Below are positions 55,365-64,000 of a stretch of 64,000 bases of DNA, piece by piece. Origin of the DNA: an uncultured Lachnospiraceae bacterium (GTDB lineage: Bacteria > Bacillota > Clostridia > Lachnospirales > Lachnospiraceae). Positions within the stretch are counted from its first letter, which is position 1. Every line of letters starts with the position of its first letter. A program made the position numbers and the translations under genes. Under the pieces are notes generated by a model that saw only the letters and a list, made by a program, of their open reading frames with translations, did no database searches and was not told the DNA's origin. The DNA lies in NCBI GenBank assembly GCA_947625135.1, contig CANQNE010000008.1, positions 1 to 64,000 on the forward strand, read 5' to 3'.

Positions 55365-56873
55365 TTATTCGCGGAATGTATTCTTAAATTCCGTAATGGC
55401 CTGCGCAAGCGTCTCCTCAAGCTCTGTCCCCAGATCCTTCTGCTCTTTGATGGCTCTGGGCAGCTCGGGATATTTGGTGTCGATGTATGCGAACAGCTCC
55501 TTCTCAAAACGAAGCACATCCTCCACCGGAATGTTTAATAAATATTTCTTCATCGCCGCATAGATGATGATGACCTGATATTCAACAGGCATAGGCTGAT
55601 ACTGGGGCTGCTTCAGCATTTCCCGAATCCGTTCGCCCTGGGCCAGCTTTTCCTTGGTGTCCGCGTCCAGCTCGGAGCCAAACTGCGTAAAAGCCTCCAG
55701 CTCCCGATACTGGGCCAGCTCCACACGAATGGGGGCCGCCAGCTTCTTGATGGCCTTGATCTGAGCCGCGCCGCCTACCCGGGACACGGACAGGCCGGCG
55801 TTGATCGCGGGGCGGAAACCTGCGTTGAAACTCTCCGTCTCCAGATAGATCTGGCCGTCTGTGATCGAAATCACATTGGTAGGGATGTAGGCGGAAACGT
55901 CGCCCGCCTGCGTCTCGATGATGGGCAGTGCCGTCAAAGACCCGCCGCCGTACTCGTCTGCCATACAGGCCGCCCGCTCCAGCAGTCTGGAATGAAGGTA
56001 AAATACGTCGCCGGGATAAGCCTCACGTCCCGGCGGACGGCGGAGCAGCAGAGAAAGGGTTCGGTAAGCTGCCGCGTGCTTGGACAGATCATCATAGATG
56101 ATCAGCACGTCCTCGCCCTTTTCCATCCATTCCTCGCCCATGGCACATCCGGCGTAAGGCGCGATATATTGCAGCGGCGCCAGCTCACTTGCCGTAGACG
56201 CCACCACGGTTGTATACGCCATTGCGCCGTATTCATCCAATGTCTTAACGATAGAGGCAATGGTGGACGCTTTTTGACCGATGGCCACGTAAATACATTT
56301 CACGCCCTGCCCCTTCTGATTGATGATCGTATCCACGGCAATGGCCGTCTTACCGGTCTGCCGGTCGCCGATGATCAGCTCTCTCTGCCCCCGGCCAATG
56401 GGTACCATGGCGTCAATGGCCTTGATCCCTGTCTGCAGCGGCACGCTCACGGATTTTCTGGTGATAACGCCGGAAGCAACACGCTCGATCCGGCGGAATC
56501 GATCTGTTTTCACGGGGCCCTTGTCGTCCACCGGTTGCCCCAGACTGTTTACCACACGTCCGATCAGGGCGTCGCCTACCGGTACTTCAACCACACGTCC
56601 CGTAGTCTTTACAATGTCGCCTTCGCTGACGCTTCTGGCATCGCCCAGCAGCACCGCGCCCACATTGTCTTCCTCCAGATTCATGACCATGCCGTACACT
56701 TCGCCGGGAAACTCCAGAAGTTCTCCCTGCATGGCCCGGTCAAGGCCGTGGATCCGGCAGATTCCGTCAGAAGTCTGGATCACTGTACCTACATCGGAAA
56801 CATCCATTTTTGTACTGTACTGTTCAATCTGCTTCTTGATCACCGAACCGATTTCTTCGGGTTTTAAATTCAT
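55365..56873 (-). CDS. atpA: ATP synthase alpha subunit
   Basis: A 502-residue non-catalytic F1 subunit. Walker A is GDRQTGKTA, the catalytic arginine finger lies in [14 protein letters not shown] (conserved [10 protein letters not shown]) and [20 protein letters not shown] is the canonical signature. Full length and intact. GGAGGGTGAG site. Confidence 0.98.
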   Translation of the reverse strand: MNLKPEEIGSVIKKQIEQYSTKMDVSDVGTVIQTSDGICRIHGLDRAMQGELLEFPGEVYGMVMNLEEDNVGAVLLGDARSVSEGDIVKTTGRVVEVPVGDALIGRVVNSLGQPVDDKGPVKTDRFRRIERVASGVITRKSVSVPLQTGIKAIDAMVPIGRGQRELIIGDRQTGKTAIAVDTIINQKGQGVKCIYVAIGQKASTIASIVKTLDEYGAMAYTTVVASTASELAPLQYIAPYAGCAMGEEWMEKGEDVLIIYDDLSKHAAAYRTLSLLLRRPPGREAYPGDVFYLHSRLLERAACMADEYGGGSLTALPIIETQAGDVSAYIPTNVISITDGQIYLETESFNAGFRPAINAGLSVSRVGGAAQIKAIKKLAAPIRVELAQYRELEAFTQFGSELDADTKEKLAQGERIREMLKQPQYQPMPVEYQVIIIYAAMKKYLLNIPVEDVLRFEKELFAYIDTKYPELPRAIKEQKDLGTELEETLAQAITEFKNTFRE

Positions 56874-56893
56874 AGGGCTCTCACCCTCCTTTT

Positions 56894-57448
56894 TTAGTCA
56901 GTAGCAAGCTGTAAACGGCTGAGGGTTCTGGTCAGCTGATCCAGCTTGTTTTTAATGCTTCCGTCCACCACCCGGTCGCCAATACGGATCACGATCCCGC
57001 CAAGCAGCGACGGATCTACCCGATACTCCGTCCGGACCTCCCTGTAAGAGGTGGTTTCAAGAAGCCTTTTCTGTATTTGCTGTTTTTGTTTTTCTGTCAG
57101 TTCCATAGCCGATGTGACGACTGCAGCGCCGATGTGATGAAACGCCATATAGCGCTGAGTAAACTGCTCAAAAATTTCCGGCAGCTCCCGGAAATGCTCC
57201 TTTTCTACGATGAGCTTCAGAAAACCCAGCATGGTATCACTGGCTCTTCCCTGAAAAATATCCATGAGCAGCTTTTCCTTTTCATCCTTGTGGAGCTGAG
57301 GATGTACGATCAGCCGGCAGAAAGAAGGATTTTCCTGCAGGATCTGCCTCATGGCGGCAACTTCCTCCATCAGCGGTTCCAGTATTTCCTTTTCCTCCGC
57401 CAGATCAAACAATGCGTCTGCATATACTGTTTTCGCTAGTTTTCCCAT
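56894..57448 (-). CDS. atpH: ATP synthase delta subunit
   Basis: A 184-residue OSCP/delta subunit joining F1 to the peripheral stalk. The N-terminal helix bundle ([19 protein letters not shown]) and the C-terminal [20 protein letters not shown] signature are visible. Its start overlaps the atpF end by 13 bases. Confidence 0.95.
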   Translation of the reverse strand: MGKLAKTVYADALFDLAEEKEILEPLMEEVAAMRQILQENPSFCRLIVHPQLHKDEKEKLLMDIFQGRASDTMLGFLKLIVEKEHFRELPEIFEQFTQRYMAFHHIGAAVVTSAMELTEKQKQQIQKRLLETTSYREVRTEYRVDPSLLGGIVIRIGDRVVDGSIKNKLDQLTRTLSRLQLATD

Positions 57449-57951
57449 GTTTCTTCACTCATCTCTTTTAAGGTTTCTTCTACAAGAGAATCCTGCACGG
57501 CCGTATCCATGGAAGCAGACACGACTTTCCCCGCCATGGCGGACGCAAGCTGCACCATTTCCTTCTTCATATCGTCCCTGACACGTTCCTTTTCCAGCCT
57601 GATCTCCTTCTGTGCCAGTTCCTTCATCTGTGCCGCTTCCGATCTTGCCTCTTCAAGGATCTTCTCTTCGTTACTGACCGCGCGCTTTCTGGAAGCGGTG
57701 AGGATCTCCTCCACTTCCTGATCCGCCGTTTTCAGCTTATCCTCATACTCCGCCCGCATCTTTGCCGCTTTTTCTTTTTCTTCCTTTGCGGACGCAAGGT
57801 CATCCTGAATCTTCTTTTTGCGCTGCTCCAGCATTTTGCGGGCGGGCTCAAACAAAAGATAGGACATGGCGGTAAACAGGATAAACACGGAAATGGCAAG
57901 CAGGACCGCATTGAATATCAGCTGGGGATCCAGATTAAATAAGCTTTCCAA
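57436..57951 (-). CDS. atpF: ATP synthase b subunit
   Basis: A 171-residue peripheral stalk subunit. One N-terminal membrane helix (FNAVLLAISVFILFTAMSYL) is followed by a long charged coiled coil with right-handed periodicity (KKIQDDLASAKEEKEKAAKM). Overlaps atpH by 13 bases. Confidence 0.95.
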   Translation of the reverse strand: MESLFNLDPQLIFNAVLLAISVFILFTAMSYLLFEPARKMLEQRKKKIQDDLASAKEEKEKAAKMRAEYEDKLKTADQEVEEILTASRKRAVSNEEKILEEARSEAAQMKELAQKEIRLEKERVRDDMKKEMVQLASAMAGKVVSASMDTAVQDSLVEETLKEMSEETWEN

Positions 57952-57998
57952 CTCTGTGCCACCTACCTTTCACGCCTGAAATACTGTTTTTGTTTTTC

Positions 57999-58280
<282 letters not shown>

Positions 58281-58346
58281 TTATATTATTGTGATGATAT
58301 ACTATTACGTTCTCCCGTTAAAAAACAGCGGAAAACAGCGTAATTC

Positions 58347-59048
58347 TTAATTTTGCTCCGACGGGATCTTCTGAGAGACGAACACCATCGTCAGCATACA
58401 GAATACATACGTCTGGATGCAGCCTGCAAACAGATCGAAATACACATGAAGCGCCGCCGGGAAGCCGATCTTGAGAAAAATAGGCAGCAGCCCGTATATC
58501 AGCGCCATCATCACTGTTCCCGAAAGCACGTTGCCAAACAGACGCAGGGACAGGGAGATAGGCGTCGCGATCTCCCCGATCAGATTGATGGGAAACAAAA
58601 AGGGCAGGGGCTTGAACAGATCTGTAAATGCTCTCCCCTTATTGTATTTGATGTTATTATATTGGATCATGCCGAAAGTGATCAGGCCCAGACTCAACGT
58701 CGTTCCATAATCCGCCGTGGGCGGCCGCAGCCCGAACAGGCCTGAAATATTGCTCAGCAGGATAAACATAAAAATAGTGCCGATATAATTGCGGAACTTG
58801 GCTGCGTTCTCCCCCATGATGTTGTTGACCATTTTGTCCAGCGACTCCACAATCAGTTCTATGAAATTCTGAAATCCGTCCGGAACTTCCTTTGCATGGC
58901 GTATTTTATAATTTGCCGCAATGGCAAACCCGATCAGCGCCATCATCACGATCAGCACGCAGACATGGGTGGTGGTGATCCAAAGCTCCTGTCCGAACAG
59001 CTGGAACTTCACCAATCCGTGTATCATAAAATCTACGTTATTTTCCAT
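58347..59048 (-). CDS. atpB: ATP synthase a subunit
   Basis: A 233-residue membrane stator subunit. The essential Arg is in SLSLRLFGNVLSGTVMMALI, preceded by NLIGEIATPIS. The ATG at 59048 gives the family N-terminus; a TTG at 59081 opens a longer frame with weaker support. It overlaps the atpI stop by 11 bases. Confidence 0.94.
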   Translation of the reverse strand: MENNVDFMIHGLVKFQLFGQELWITTTHVCVLIVMMALIGFAIAANYKIRHAKEVPDGFQNFIELIVESLDKMVNNIMGENAAKFRNYIGTIFMFILLSNISGLFGLRPPTADYGTTLSLGLITFGMIQYNNIKYNKGRAFTDLFKPLPFLFPINLIGEIATPISLSLRLFGNVLSGTVMMALIYGLLPIFLKIGFPAALHVYFDLFAGCIQTYVFCMLTMVFVSQKIPSEQN

Positions 59049-59463
59049 TGGAAATAGAATTCCCTCCTTCCGTATCCGCAAAAAATCTATATAGTCTGGG
59101 CTGTAAATATGCGGAGATCTTCAGAGAAAACATCCCGATAAACGCTGCAGGCACACTGCCCAGCCCGGTAAGGGCCAGAAAGAAAAATACGGCGATTACC
59201 AGCAGGAGCCGAAGCACATACTGGCTATAGGAATATATTGTCGCGGATCTTCCCTCCCGATCCATCGTATTGGATATAGCATGGAGCATCATTCCGCCCC
59301 AGAGGATCGCCGTCAACACGCCTGCCCATGCTCCCACAGAATAATACAGCCGCCTTTTTGTGGCGATCAGGATTATAACCTGCATGAGTACGCCCCACAG
59401 CGCCATGATCCGCCACATACCCAGAAGCGTGGGATGGATCTTGTCTCTCAACTGAAGCTTCAC
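59038..59463 (-). CDS. atpI: ATP synthase subunit I (AtpI)
   Basis: A 141-residue small membrane protein with about four hydrophobic segments (MALWGVLMQVIILIA, VLTAILWGGMMLHAI, LRLLLVIAVFFFLALTG, PAAFIGMFSLKIS), the AtpI type thought to help c-ring assembly. The GTG at 59463 is chosen because it has an AAAGGAAG site and begins right after the atpZ stop; an ATG at 59502 would overlap atpZ by 35 bases. Confidence 0.8.
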   Translation of the reverse strand: MKLQLRDKIHPTLLGMWRIMALWGVLMQVIILIATKRRLYYSVGAWAGVLTAILWGGMMLHAISNTMDREGRSATIYSYSQYVLRLLLVIAVFFFLALTGLGSVPAAFIGMFSLKISAYLQPRLYRFFADTEGGNSISNGK

Positions 59464-59467
59464 AGGA

Positions 59468-59713
59468 TCACTTCCTTTCGGATCTATCACCCTTGACCAC
59501 ATCTGAAAGAAGCCGGTAGCAGTTCCGACAGCCTGCGAGAATTCCCAGGATCAGCAAAAGCAGGACGATATCAAAAGAAAACCGTTTTTTTAAGAAGGTA
59601 CCGAACCAGACGCACAAAAAAACCGGTACCAGCATGGAAATCCCCAGCTGGGTGATCAGCGCTAACGTGCGGAAAATCTGTCTGTTTTCTTCTTTTTTCG
59701 CATTTCTTCCCAT
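59468..59713 (-). CDS. AtpZ-like membrane protein
   Basis: An 81-residue protein with two membrane helices (TLALITQLGISMLVPVFLCV and FSFDIVLLLLILGILAG) and basic ends, matching the AtpZ/AtpI-like family that precedes atp operons. It is the first gene after the promoter at 59721-59749. Confidence 0.85.
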   Translation of the reverse strand: MGRNAKKEENRQIFRTLALITQLGISMLVPVFLCVWFGTFLKKRFSFDIVLLLLILGILAGCRNCYRLLSDVVKGDRSERK

Positions 59714-59720
59714 GATTTAC

Positions 59721-59749
59721 ATAATATATGATTTTCCGCCAAAAGTCTA
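59721..59749 (-). promoter_or_regulatory. Promoter of the atp operon
   Basis: On the minus strand TAGACT (59749-59744), a 17-base spacer and TATTAT (59726-59721). It lies just ahead of the atpZ-like ATG, leaving a very short leader. Confidence 0.5.
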
Positions 59750-59780
59750 GCGGATTTTGCCAATATTTTCTATAAATTTA

Positions 59781-60854
59781 TTACAGATCCAGTTTCAGAT
59801 CATTTTCCCTGATCCAGCCGATTTTCCGCAGCGGCAGAGAGATCAGCCATGTAAGCACCGCGGGAAGTACAAAGCAGATCAGGATCAGCCCGATCCAGTC
59901 CATTGCCGTTACCGCAGCCTTTGTCCCGGCGGCGATGTCGTTGATCCAGCCGGTGTACACGCCAATCTGTCCTACAAGCCCGCAGGTTCCCATGCCGGAG
60001 GCTACTGCCGCGCCGTTCATCTGCATCTGGAAGATGCAGGTGGCAATGGGGCCGGTAATGGCGGAAGCCAGCGTGGGGGGGATCCAGATCCTGGGGTTGC
60101 GAACGATATTGCCCATCTGCAGCATACTTGTACCAAGTCCCTGCGCGACAAGTCCGCCCACCTTGTTTTCACGGTAACTCATCACTGCAAAGCCCACCAT
60201 CTGGGCACAGCATCCGGCTACCGCCGCGCCGCCGGCCAGTCCCGTCAAACTCAGCGCCGCACAGATTGCCGCGCTGCTGATGGGAAGGGTCAGGGCAATG
60301 CCCACTACTACCGATATTATGATGCCCATAAAGAACGGTTTTAATTCTGTAGCCCACATGATGGCCCGGCCTACCGCGCTGGCCGCCGCGCCAATGGCAG
60401 GCGCGCAAAGCATGGACAATCCTACTCCTATCAGAATCGTCACCAGAGGCGTTACCAAAATATCCACCTTGGTTTCTTTTGAAACCGCTTTTCCGCACTC
60501 CCCGGCGATCACGGTTACCACCAGCACCGCAAGCGGTCCCCCTGCGCCGCCAAGCGAGTTCGCCGCGCCGCCTACCGCTGCAAGGCAGAACAGTACAAGA
60601 GGCGGACATTTGATGGCATAACCGATGGCCACGGCCATGGCATAGCCTGTGGCGCCCTTCGCCATATTCCCGATATCCGTCAGCGCCTGTATGCCCAGCT
60701 GTTCCCCGAAGGTACCGATAATCGTGCCGATCAGCAGCGAAGCAAACAGGCCCTGCGCCATGGCGCTTAACGCGTCGATGCCATATCGGCGGGCGCTGAT
60801 CTCAATGTCCTTTCTTTTTAAGAATGCTTTTATGCTTTCCCTTTGTTTTGCCAT
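59781..60854 (-). CDS. PTS EIIC-like membrane protein (PF13303 type)
   Basis: A 357-residue polytopic membrane protein of the PTS_EIIC_2 family, found alone without the usual PTS IIA/IIB parts. Around eight hydrophobic segments are visible with many Gly/Ala pairs (AAVGGAANSLGGAGGPLAVL, LSLTGLAGGAAVAGCCAQMV). Substrate unknown. The ATG at 60854 has AAGGAG nine bases upstream. It lies 31 bases upstream of the atp promoter region on the same strand. Confidence 0.82.
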   Translation of the reverse strand: MAKQRESIKAFLKRKDIEISARRYGIDALSAMAQGLFASLLIGTIIGTFGEQLGIQALTDIGNMAKGATGYAMAVAIGYAIKCPPLVLFCLAAVGGAANSLGGAGGPLAVLVVTVIAGECGKAVSKETKVDILVTPLVTILIGVGLSMLCAPAIGAAASAVGRAIMWATELKPFFMGIIISVVVGIALTLPISSAAICAALSLTGLAGGAAVAGCCAQMVGFAVMSYRENKVGGLVAQGLGTSMLQMGNIVRNPRIWIPPTLASAITGPIATCIFQMQMNGAAVASGMGTCGLVGQIGVYTGWINDIAAGTKAAVTAMDWIGLILICFVLPAVLTWLISLPLRKIGWIRENDLKLDL

Positions 60855-61046
60855 AATGTTTTTCTCCTTTTTCGGTAAGATCACGGATGTTCCATGGTTT
60901 TCCCGTTTTTATTCTTTTGCACAAAAACAAATTTGTTTTTGTATATGGATTGACAACAAAAACTCCCATTGGCTATTATGGTATTGTCATGTTCAATAGA
61001 ATCCATAATAGTTTAAGTGATATCATAAAAAGGAATGATCGTAATT

Positions 61047-61310
61047 ATGCGTATTTGGGCCAAAATCTTTAAAGACACCAGACTGCTGCGGGACACCGTC
61101 GTGGAAGACAACAGCGACGAGACCCGCACCCACAAGGTATTCCGGGCGCTGGAGTCTATATGCTATGAGTTTGATCTGGGCAAACCGATCTGGCTGGACG
61201 CAACAGTAAAGGAATTTCAGCGCCACGCCAAAACAAGATTTACTCAGGACAATTTTATCGAACACATTGATTTCGACTTTCTGGAATTTCAGGTGATCGA
61301 GGAAGACTGA
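61047..61310 (+). CDS. Small conserved hypothetical protein
   Basis: An 87-residue soluble protein I do not recognise. It is mixed alpha/beta with RALESICYEFDLGKPIWLDA and an acidic C-terminus (IDFDFLEFQVIEED). An ATG at 61035 is possible, but its AAAGGA would be too close; the one at 61047 is better spaced. Convergent with the dehydrogenase gene, with stops ten bases apart. Confidence 0.6.
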   Translation: MRIWAKIFKDTRLLRDTVVEDNSDETRTHKVFRALESICYEFDLGKPIWLDATVKEFQRHAKTRFTQDNFIEHIDFDFLEFQVIEED

Positions 61311-61319
61311 CCGGGTGCT

Positions 61320-62276
61320 TCAGCATACCCGGTTCCGGGCCTCTCCCTTTAAAAAAGCCTGAATATTCAGACACACCTCGTCCACCACCCGCTGTCTCGC
61401 TTCTGTAGTCGCCCATGCAACATGGGGCGTCACAAGGAGCTTCCCGCTGTCTCTGATCTTCAGCAGCGGATTGTCCGGCAGCATGGGCTCCACGGAGATC
61501 ACGTCCAGCGCCGCCCCTGCGATCAGGCCCTCTTCCAGCGCCTGCACCAGATCCTGCTCTACGACAATAGGCCCTCTTCCCGCGTTTAACAGCACCGCCG
61601 AGGGTTTCATCTTCCGGAACGCCTCTATCGTCATCAGCCCTTCTGTCCGTTCATTCAGCGGGGCGTGAATAGACACCACGTCCGATCTGGAGAGCAGCTC
61701 TTCAAATCCCACCTGCTCATACCGGTCACTGTGATTCTGACCGGTGGTAGAGTAATAAATCACCTTGCAGCCGAACGCCTCCGCTACTCTGGCTACCCCT
61801 TTCCCGATGGCCCCCAGCCCGATAATGCCGTAAGTTTTTCCCGCCAGTTCATGAAATTTCTGGTCAATATGGCAGAAGTCCGGGCTTTTTGTGTACGCGC
61901 CGGATTTCACATACTGGTCGTAATAGGCCAGCTTTTCCCAGACATAAAATAACATGGCAAACGTGTGCTGTACCACAGAGTCTGTAGAATAACCGGCTAC
62001 ATTTGCCACGGCGATGCCGCGGCTTTTCATATATTCTCTGTCTATATTGTTGGTTCCGGTAGCGGTAAGGCAGATCAGCTTCAGGTTTGCGGCGCCTTTC
62101 AGGGTGTCCTCCCTCATGATGCTCTTGTTGGCTACGATAATATCCGCATCCGCTACCCGCTCCGAAATCTGTTGATATTCCGTCCGGGGATAGATCACCG
62201 TATCGCCGAAGCGGCGAAGCCCTTCAAAATCAATGTCTACCCCCACCGTATTTCTGTCCAGTACAACAATCTTCAT
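61320..62276 (-). CDS. D-isomer specific 2-hydroxyacid dehydrogenase
   Basis: A 318-residue NAD(P)-dependent dehydrogenase of the glycerate/lactate dehydrogenase type. The Rossmann motif is GIIGLGAIGKGVARVAEAFG, the catalytic Arg is in LNAGRGPIVVEQDL, Glu in VISVEPMLPDNPLL and His in TPHVAWATTEARQR. It may reduce hydroxypyruvate, glyoxylate or a related 2-oxoacid; the substrate cannot be fixed. The ATG at 62276 is used because the open frame above it runs through the pgi terminator hairpin. No strong ribosome site is seen. Confidence 0.88.
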   Translation of the reverse strand: MKIVVLDRNTVGVDIDFEGLRRFGDTVIYPRTEYQQISERVADADIIVANKSIMREDTLKGAANLKLICLTATGTNNIDREYMKSRGIAVANVAGYSTDSVVQHTFAMLFYVWEKLAYYDQYVKSGAYTKSPDFCHIDQKFHELAGKTYGIIGLGAIGKGVARVAEAFGCKVIYYSTTGQNHSDRYEQVGFEELLSRSDVVSIHAPLNERTEGLMTIEAFRKMKPSAVLLNAGRGPIVVEQDLVQALEEGLIAGAALDVISVEPMLPDNPLLKIRDSGKLLVTPHVAWATTEARQRVVDEVCLNIQAFLKGEARNRVC

Positions 62277-62282
62277 CACGTA

Positions 62283-62320
62283 CAAAACAGGGGACGCAAA
62301 CAAGTGTGCATCCCCCTGTC
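62283..62320 (-). terminator. Terminator of pgi
   Basis: On the minus strand ACAGGGGGATGC pairs with GCGTCCCCTGT (about 62319-62308 and 62297-62287, one mismatch) and is followed by TTTTGTAC. It lies directly after the pgi stop. Confidence 0.7.
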
Positions 62321-62328
62321 TCCTTTTC

Positions 62329-63678
62329 TTATAATCTTTTTAACAATGCTTCTCTTTCTTCTTCATATCCCGGTTTGCCGAGAAGAGCAAACATGTTTTT
62401 CTTGTAACTTTCCACCCCGGGCTGGTTGAAAGGATTCACCCCCAGCAGATAGCCGCTGATGCCGCAGGCAAACTCGAAGAAATAGAACAGCTCTCCCAGA
62501 TAGAACTCGTCCTGTTTGGGCACGGTCACCATCAGATTGGGCACGTTTCCGTCCGTATGTGCCAGAATCGTTCCGTTCATGGCGCTCTTATTGATAAAGT
62601 CTACGGTCTTGCCCGCCAGATAGTTCAGCCCGTCAAGGTCTACCGGCTCTTCCTCCAGCGTCACCTGACATCTGGATTCCTCTATATTGATCACTGTTTC
62701 AAACAGGTTTCTGGAACCGTCCTGAATGAACTGTCCCATAGAATGTAAATCTGTCGTAAGATCCACCGCTGCCGGGAAAATACCCCTCTGATCCTTGCCC
62801 TCGCTCTCGCCATAAAGCTGCTTCCACCACTCTGACACATAATGGAGGCTCGGCTCATAATTGGCTAATATCTCAATTCCTTTGCCCTTTCTCAGAAGAA
62901 TATTTCTCACCGCCGCATACTGCAGCGCATCATTGTCCTCAAAATCGGCTTCCAGCGCGCGGGCCCGTCCACTGGCCGCGCCTTCCATGAGGCGTGTAAT
63001 GTCTGCGCCGCTGACTGCGATAGGCAGCAGACCTACCGCGGTAAGCACGGAAAACCGGCCGCCCACATCATCGGGCACTACAAAGCTCTCATAGCCCTCC
63101 TCCGTGGCGAGATTTTTCAGCGCGCCTCTCGCCTTGTCCGTGGTGGCGTAAATTCTCTTTGCCGCCCCTTCTTTTCCGTACTTCTTCTCAAGGATCTTTT
63201 TGAATACCCGGAACGCAATGGCAGGCTCCGTTGTGGTGCCGGACTTTGAGATCATGTTGATGGAGAAATCACGGTCGCCGATCACATCGATCAGATGAGT
63301 GATATAGGTACTGCTGATGCTGTTGCCTACATAATAGATCTCCGGCGTTTTCCGCACTTCTCTCGGAACCATGTTGTAAAAGCTGTGCCGCAAAAATTCC
63401 ACTGCCGCTCTGGCGCCCAAATAAGAACCGCCGATGCCGATCACCAGCAGAACTTCACTGTCATTTTGAATTTTCTTCGCCGCCGTCTGAATCCTTGCAA
63501 ACTCTTCCTTGTCATAGTCCACGGGAAGATCGATCCATCCCAGAAAATCATTGCCTGCGCCGGTCTTTGATACAAGCTGCTCCTTTGCGTCCATAACCAG
63601 CTTTTTCATCAGCGTCACTTCTCCCTCGCTGATAAAAGACGCAGCCTTTCCATAATCAAATGTCACCTTATTTGCCAT
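62329..63678 (-). CDS. pgi: Glucose-6-phosphate isomerase
   Basis: A 449-residue phosphoglucose isomerase of the Firmicute size class, linking glucose 6-phosphate and fructose 6-phosphate. The [20 protein letters not shown] substrate loop, [33 protein letters not shown] and the final active-site region [20 protein letters not shown] are present. The ATG at 63678 has an AAAGGAGG site, so the 18 extra codons upstream are not used. It ends at a terminator before the dehydrogenase gene. Confidence 0.97.
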   Translation of the reverse strand: MANKVTFDYGKAASFISEGEVTLMKKLVMDAKEQLVSKTGAGNDFLGWIDLPVDYDKEEFARIQTAAKKIQNDSEVLLVIGIGGSYLGARAAVEFLRHSFYNMVPREVRKTPEIYYVGNSISSTYITHLIDVIGDRDFSINMISKSGTTTEPAIAFRVFKKILEKKYGKEGAAKRIYATTDKARGALKNLATEEGYESFVVPDDVGGRFSVLTAVGLLPIAVSGADITRLMEGAASGRARALEADFEDNDALQYAAVRNILLRKGKGIEILANYEPSLHYVSEWWKQLYGESEGKDQRGIFPAAVDLTTDLHSMGQFIQDGSRNLFETVINIEESRCQVTLEEEPVDLDGLNYLAGKTVDFINKSAMNGTILAHTDGNVPNLMVTVPKQDEFYLGELFYFFEFACGISGYLLGVNPFNQPGVESYKKNMFALLGKPGYEEEREALLKRL

Positions 63679-63769
63679 AGTGTTCCTCCTTTTCCCGTCT
63701 TCCTGTGTTTTCCATATATTTTTCATTTGCAATGTATTTTACCAAAATCCCCCAGATATGGCAAGAGTA

Positions 63770-64000
63770 TCATGTGAGAAATTCCCGCAAAATTTCCCGG
63801 ATCACCTCTTCCTCGTCAATGGAATCACTTTTTGGTTTTTTCGGGTTTTTGGACTTTTTGATCTTCAGGCTTGTGGCCGCCGTCTGGGCCTTTCCCTGCT
63901 TTAACAAGGCCTGCGCCTCCTTCTCCTCCATCAGATCCTTTGGCGGCTCGTTGGCATATTCATGCTGCAGCCGGTTGGTCAGCGTATTTTCCAGATAGTC
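63770..64000 (-). CDS. C-terminal part of an unidentified protein (cut by window edge)
   Basis: The last 76 codons of a minus-strand gene that continues past the right end. The visible part is highly charged: LTNRLQHEYANEPPKDLMEE, a Lys-rich LKIKKSKNPKKPKSDS stretch, then DEEEVIREILREFLT. No domain can be named. It ends 91 bases before the pgi ATG and may share a transcript with it. Confidence 0.7.
   Translation of the reverse strand, partial: DYLENTLTNRLQHEYANEPPKDLMEEKEAQALLKQGKAQTAATSLKIKKSKNPKKPKSDSIDEEEVIREILREFLT

Overview
The window looks like chromosomal DNA of a spore-forming anaerobic Firmicute, most likely a gut Lachnospiraceae (Clostridium cluster XIVa type). The reasons are the sporulation genes yyaC and spoVG, conserved hypothetical families common in that group (DUF5711, DUF4364), clostridial glgC/glgD, a Bacillus-like tRNA-Ser / SRP RNA / dnaX-ybaB-recR neighbourhood, a predicted Na+-type F-ATP synthase and dockerin-bearing secreted proteins. 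This is inferred from gene content; no marker gene such as 16S rRNA is present. About 62 protein genes (including one gene fragment and one gene cut by the window edge), one tRNA and one SRP RNA are supported. No CRISPR array, prophage or insertion sequence was seen.

Layout. 1-3.4 kb: two consensus promoters firing leftward out of the window, then the cell-envelope genes cvpA-like, DUF5711 and a LysM protein (minus strand). 3.6-5.0 kb: yyaC facing a RelB/YafQ toxin-antitoxin pair that carries an extra 43-codon ORF. 5.1-14.2 kb: a co-directional minus-strand array pfkA, dnaX, ybaB, recR, ribulokinase-like kinase, araD, transaldolase, transketolase, ending in a strong terminator; it joins DNA maintenance to glycolysis and pentose metabolism. 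14.2-16.7 kb: tRNA-Ser(CGA) and SRP RNA converge on one shared terminator; then an HD hydrolase and an AI-2E-type permease. 16.7-21.9 kb: malic enzyme, DUF4364, a CdaR/PucR regulator and an aconitase-family hydratase (minus). 22-27.6 kb: a DUF885 lipoprotein peptidase, a dockerin-bearing GH95 fucosidase and a gene remnant. 27.6-30.4 kb: spoVG and glgC-glgD (glycogen). 30.6-35.8 kb, plus strand: murC, a DnaA-box cluster, a DnaD-like and a DnaC/DnaI-like helicase-loading protein, and a long-form PRPP synthetase. 35.8-42.5 kb, minus: a fused ABC exporter, a class A PBP and a second, PPi-type phosphofructokinase. 42.6-43.9 kb, plus: a flavodoxin-like protein and queT behind a preQ1-I riboswitch. 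44-52 kb, minus: small membrane proteins, a second dockerin protein, an M29 aminopeptidase, a large membrane-anchored protein with a degenerate C39-like tail, a methyltransferase and two small proteins. 52.5-59.7 kb: the complete atp operon. 59.8-64 kb: a PTS-IIC-like membrane protein, a small unknown, a 2-hydroxyacid dehydrogenase, pgi and the 3' end of an unidentified gene.

Taken together, the genes describe central sugar metabolism (pgi, two PFKs of different phosphoryl-donor type, transketolase/transaldolase, arabinose entry, glycogen storage) and energy coupling by an ATP synthase that appears to use Na+. The most noteworthy signals are the DnaA-box cluster next to the helicase-loader genes (partly built into the murC terminator), the two PFK types, the third ORF of the toxin-antitoxin operon, the degenerate MPN-like domain fused to LysM, the inactive C39-like domain and the two dockerin proteins. 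I did not find one locus that is clearly a wholly new multi-gene system.
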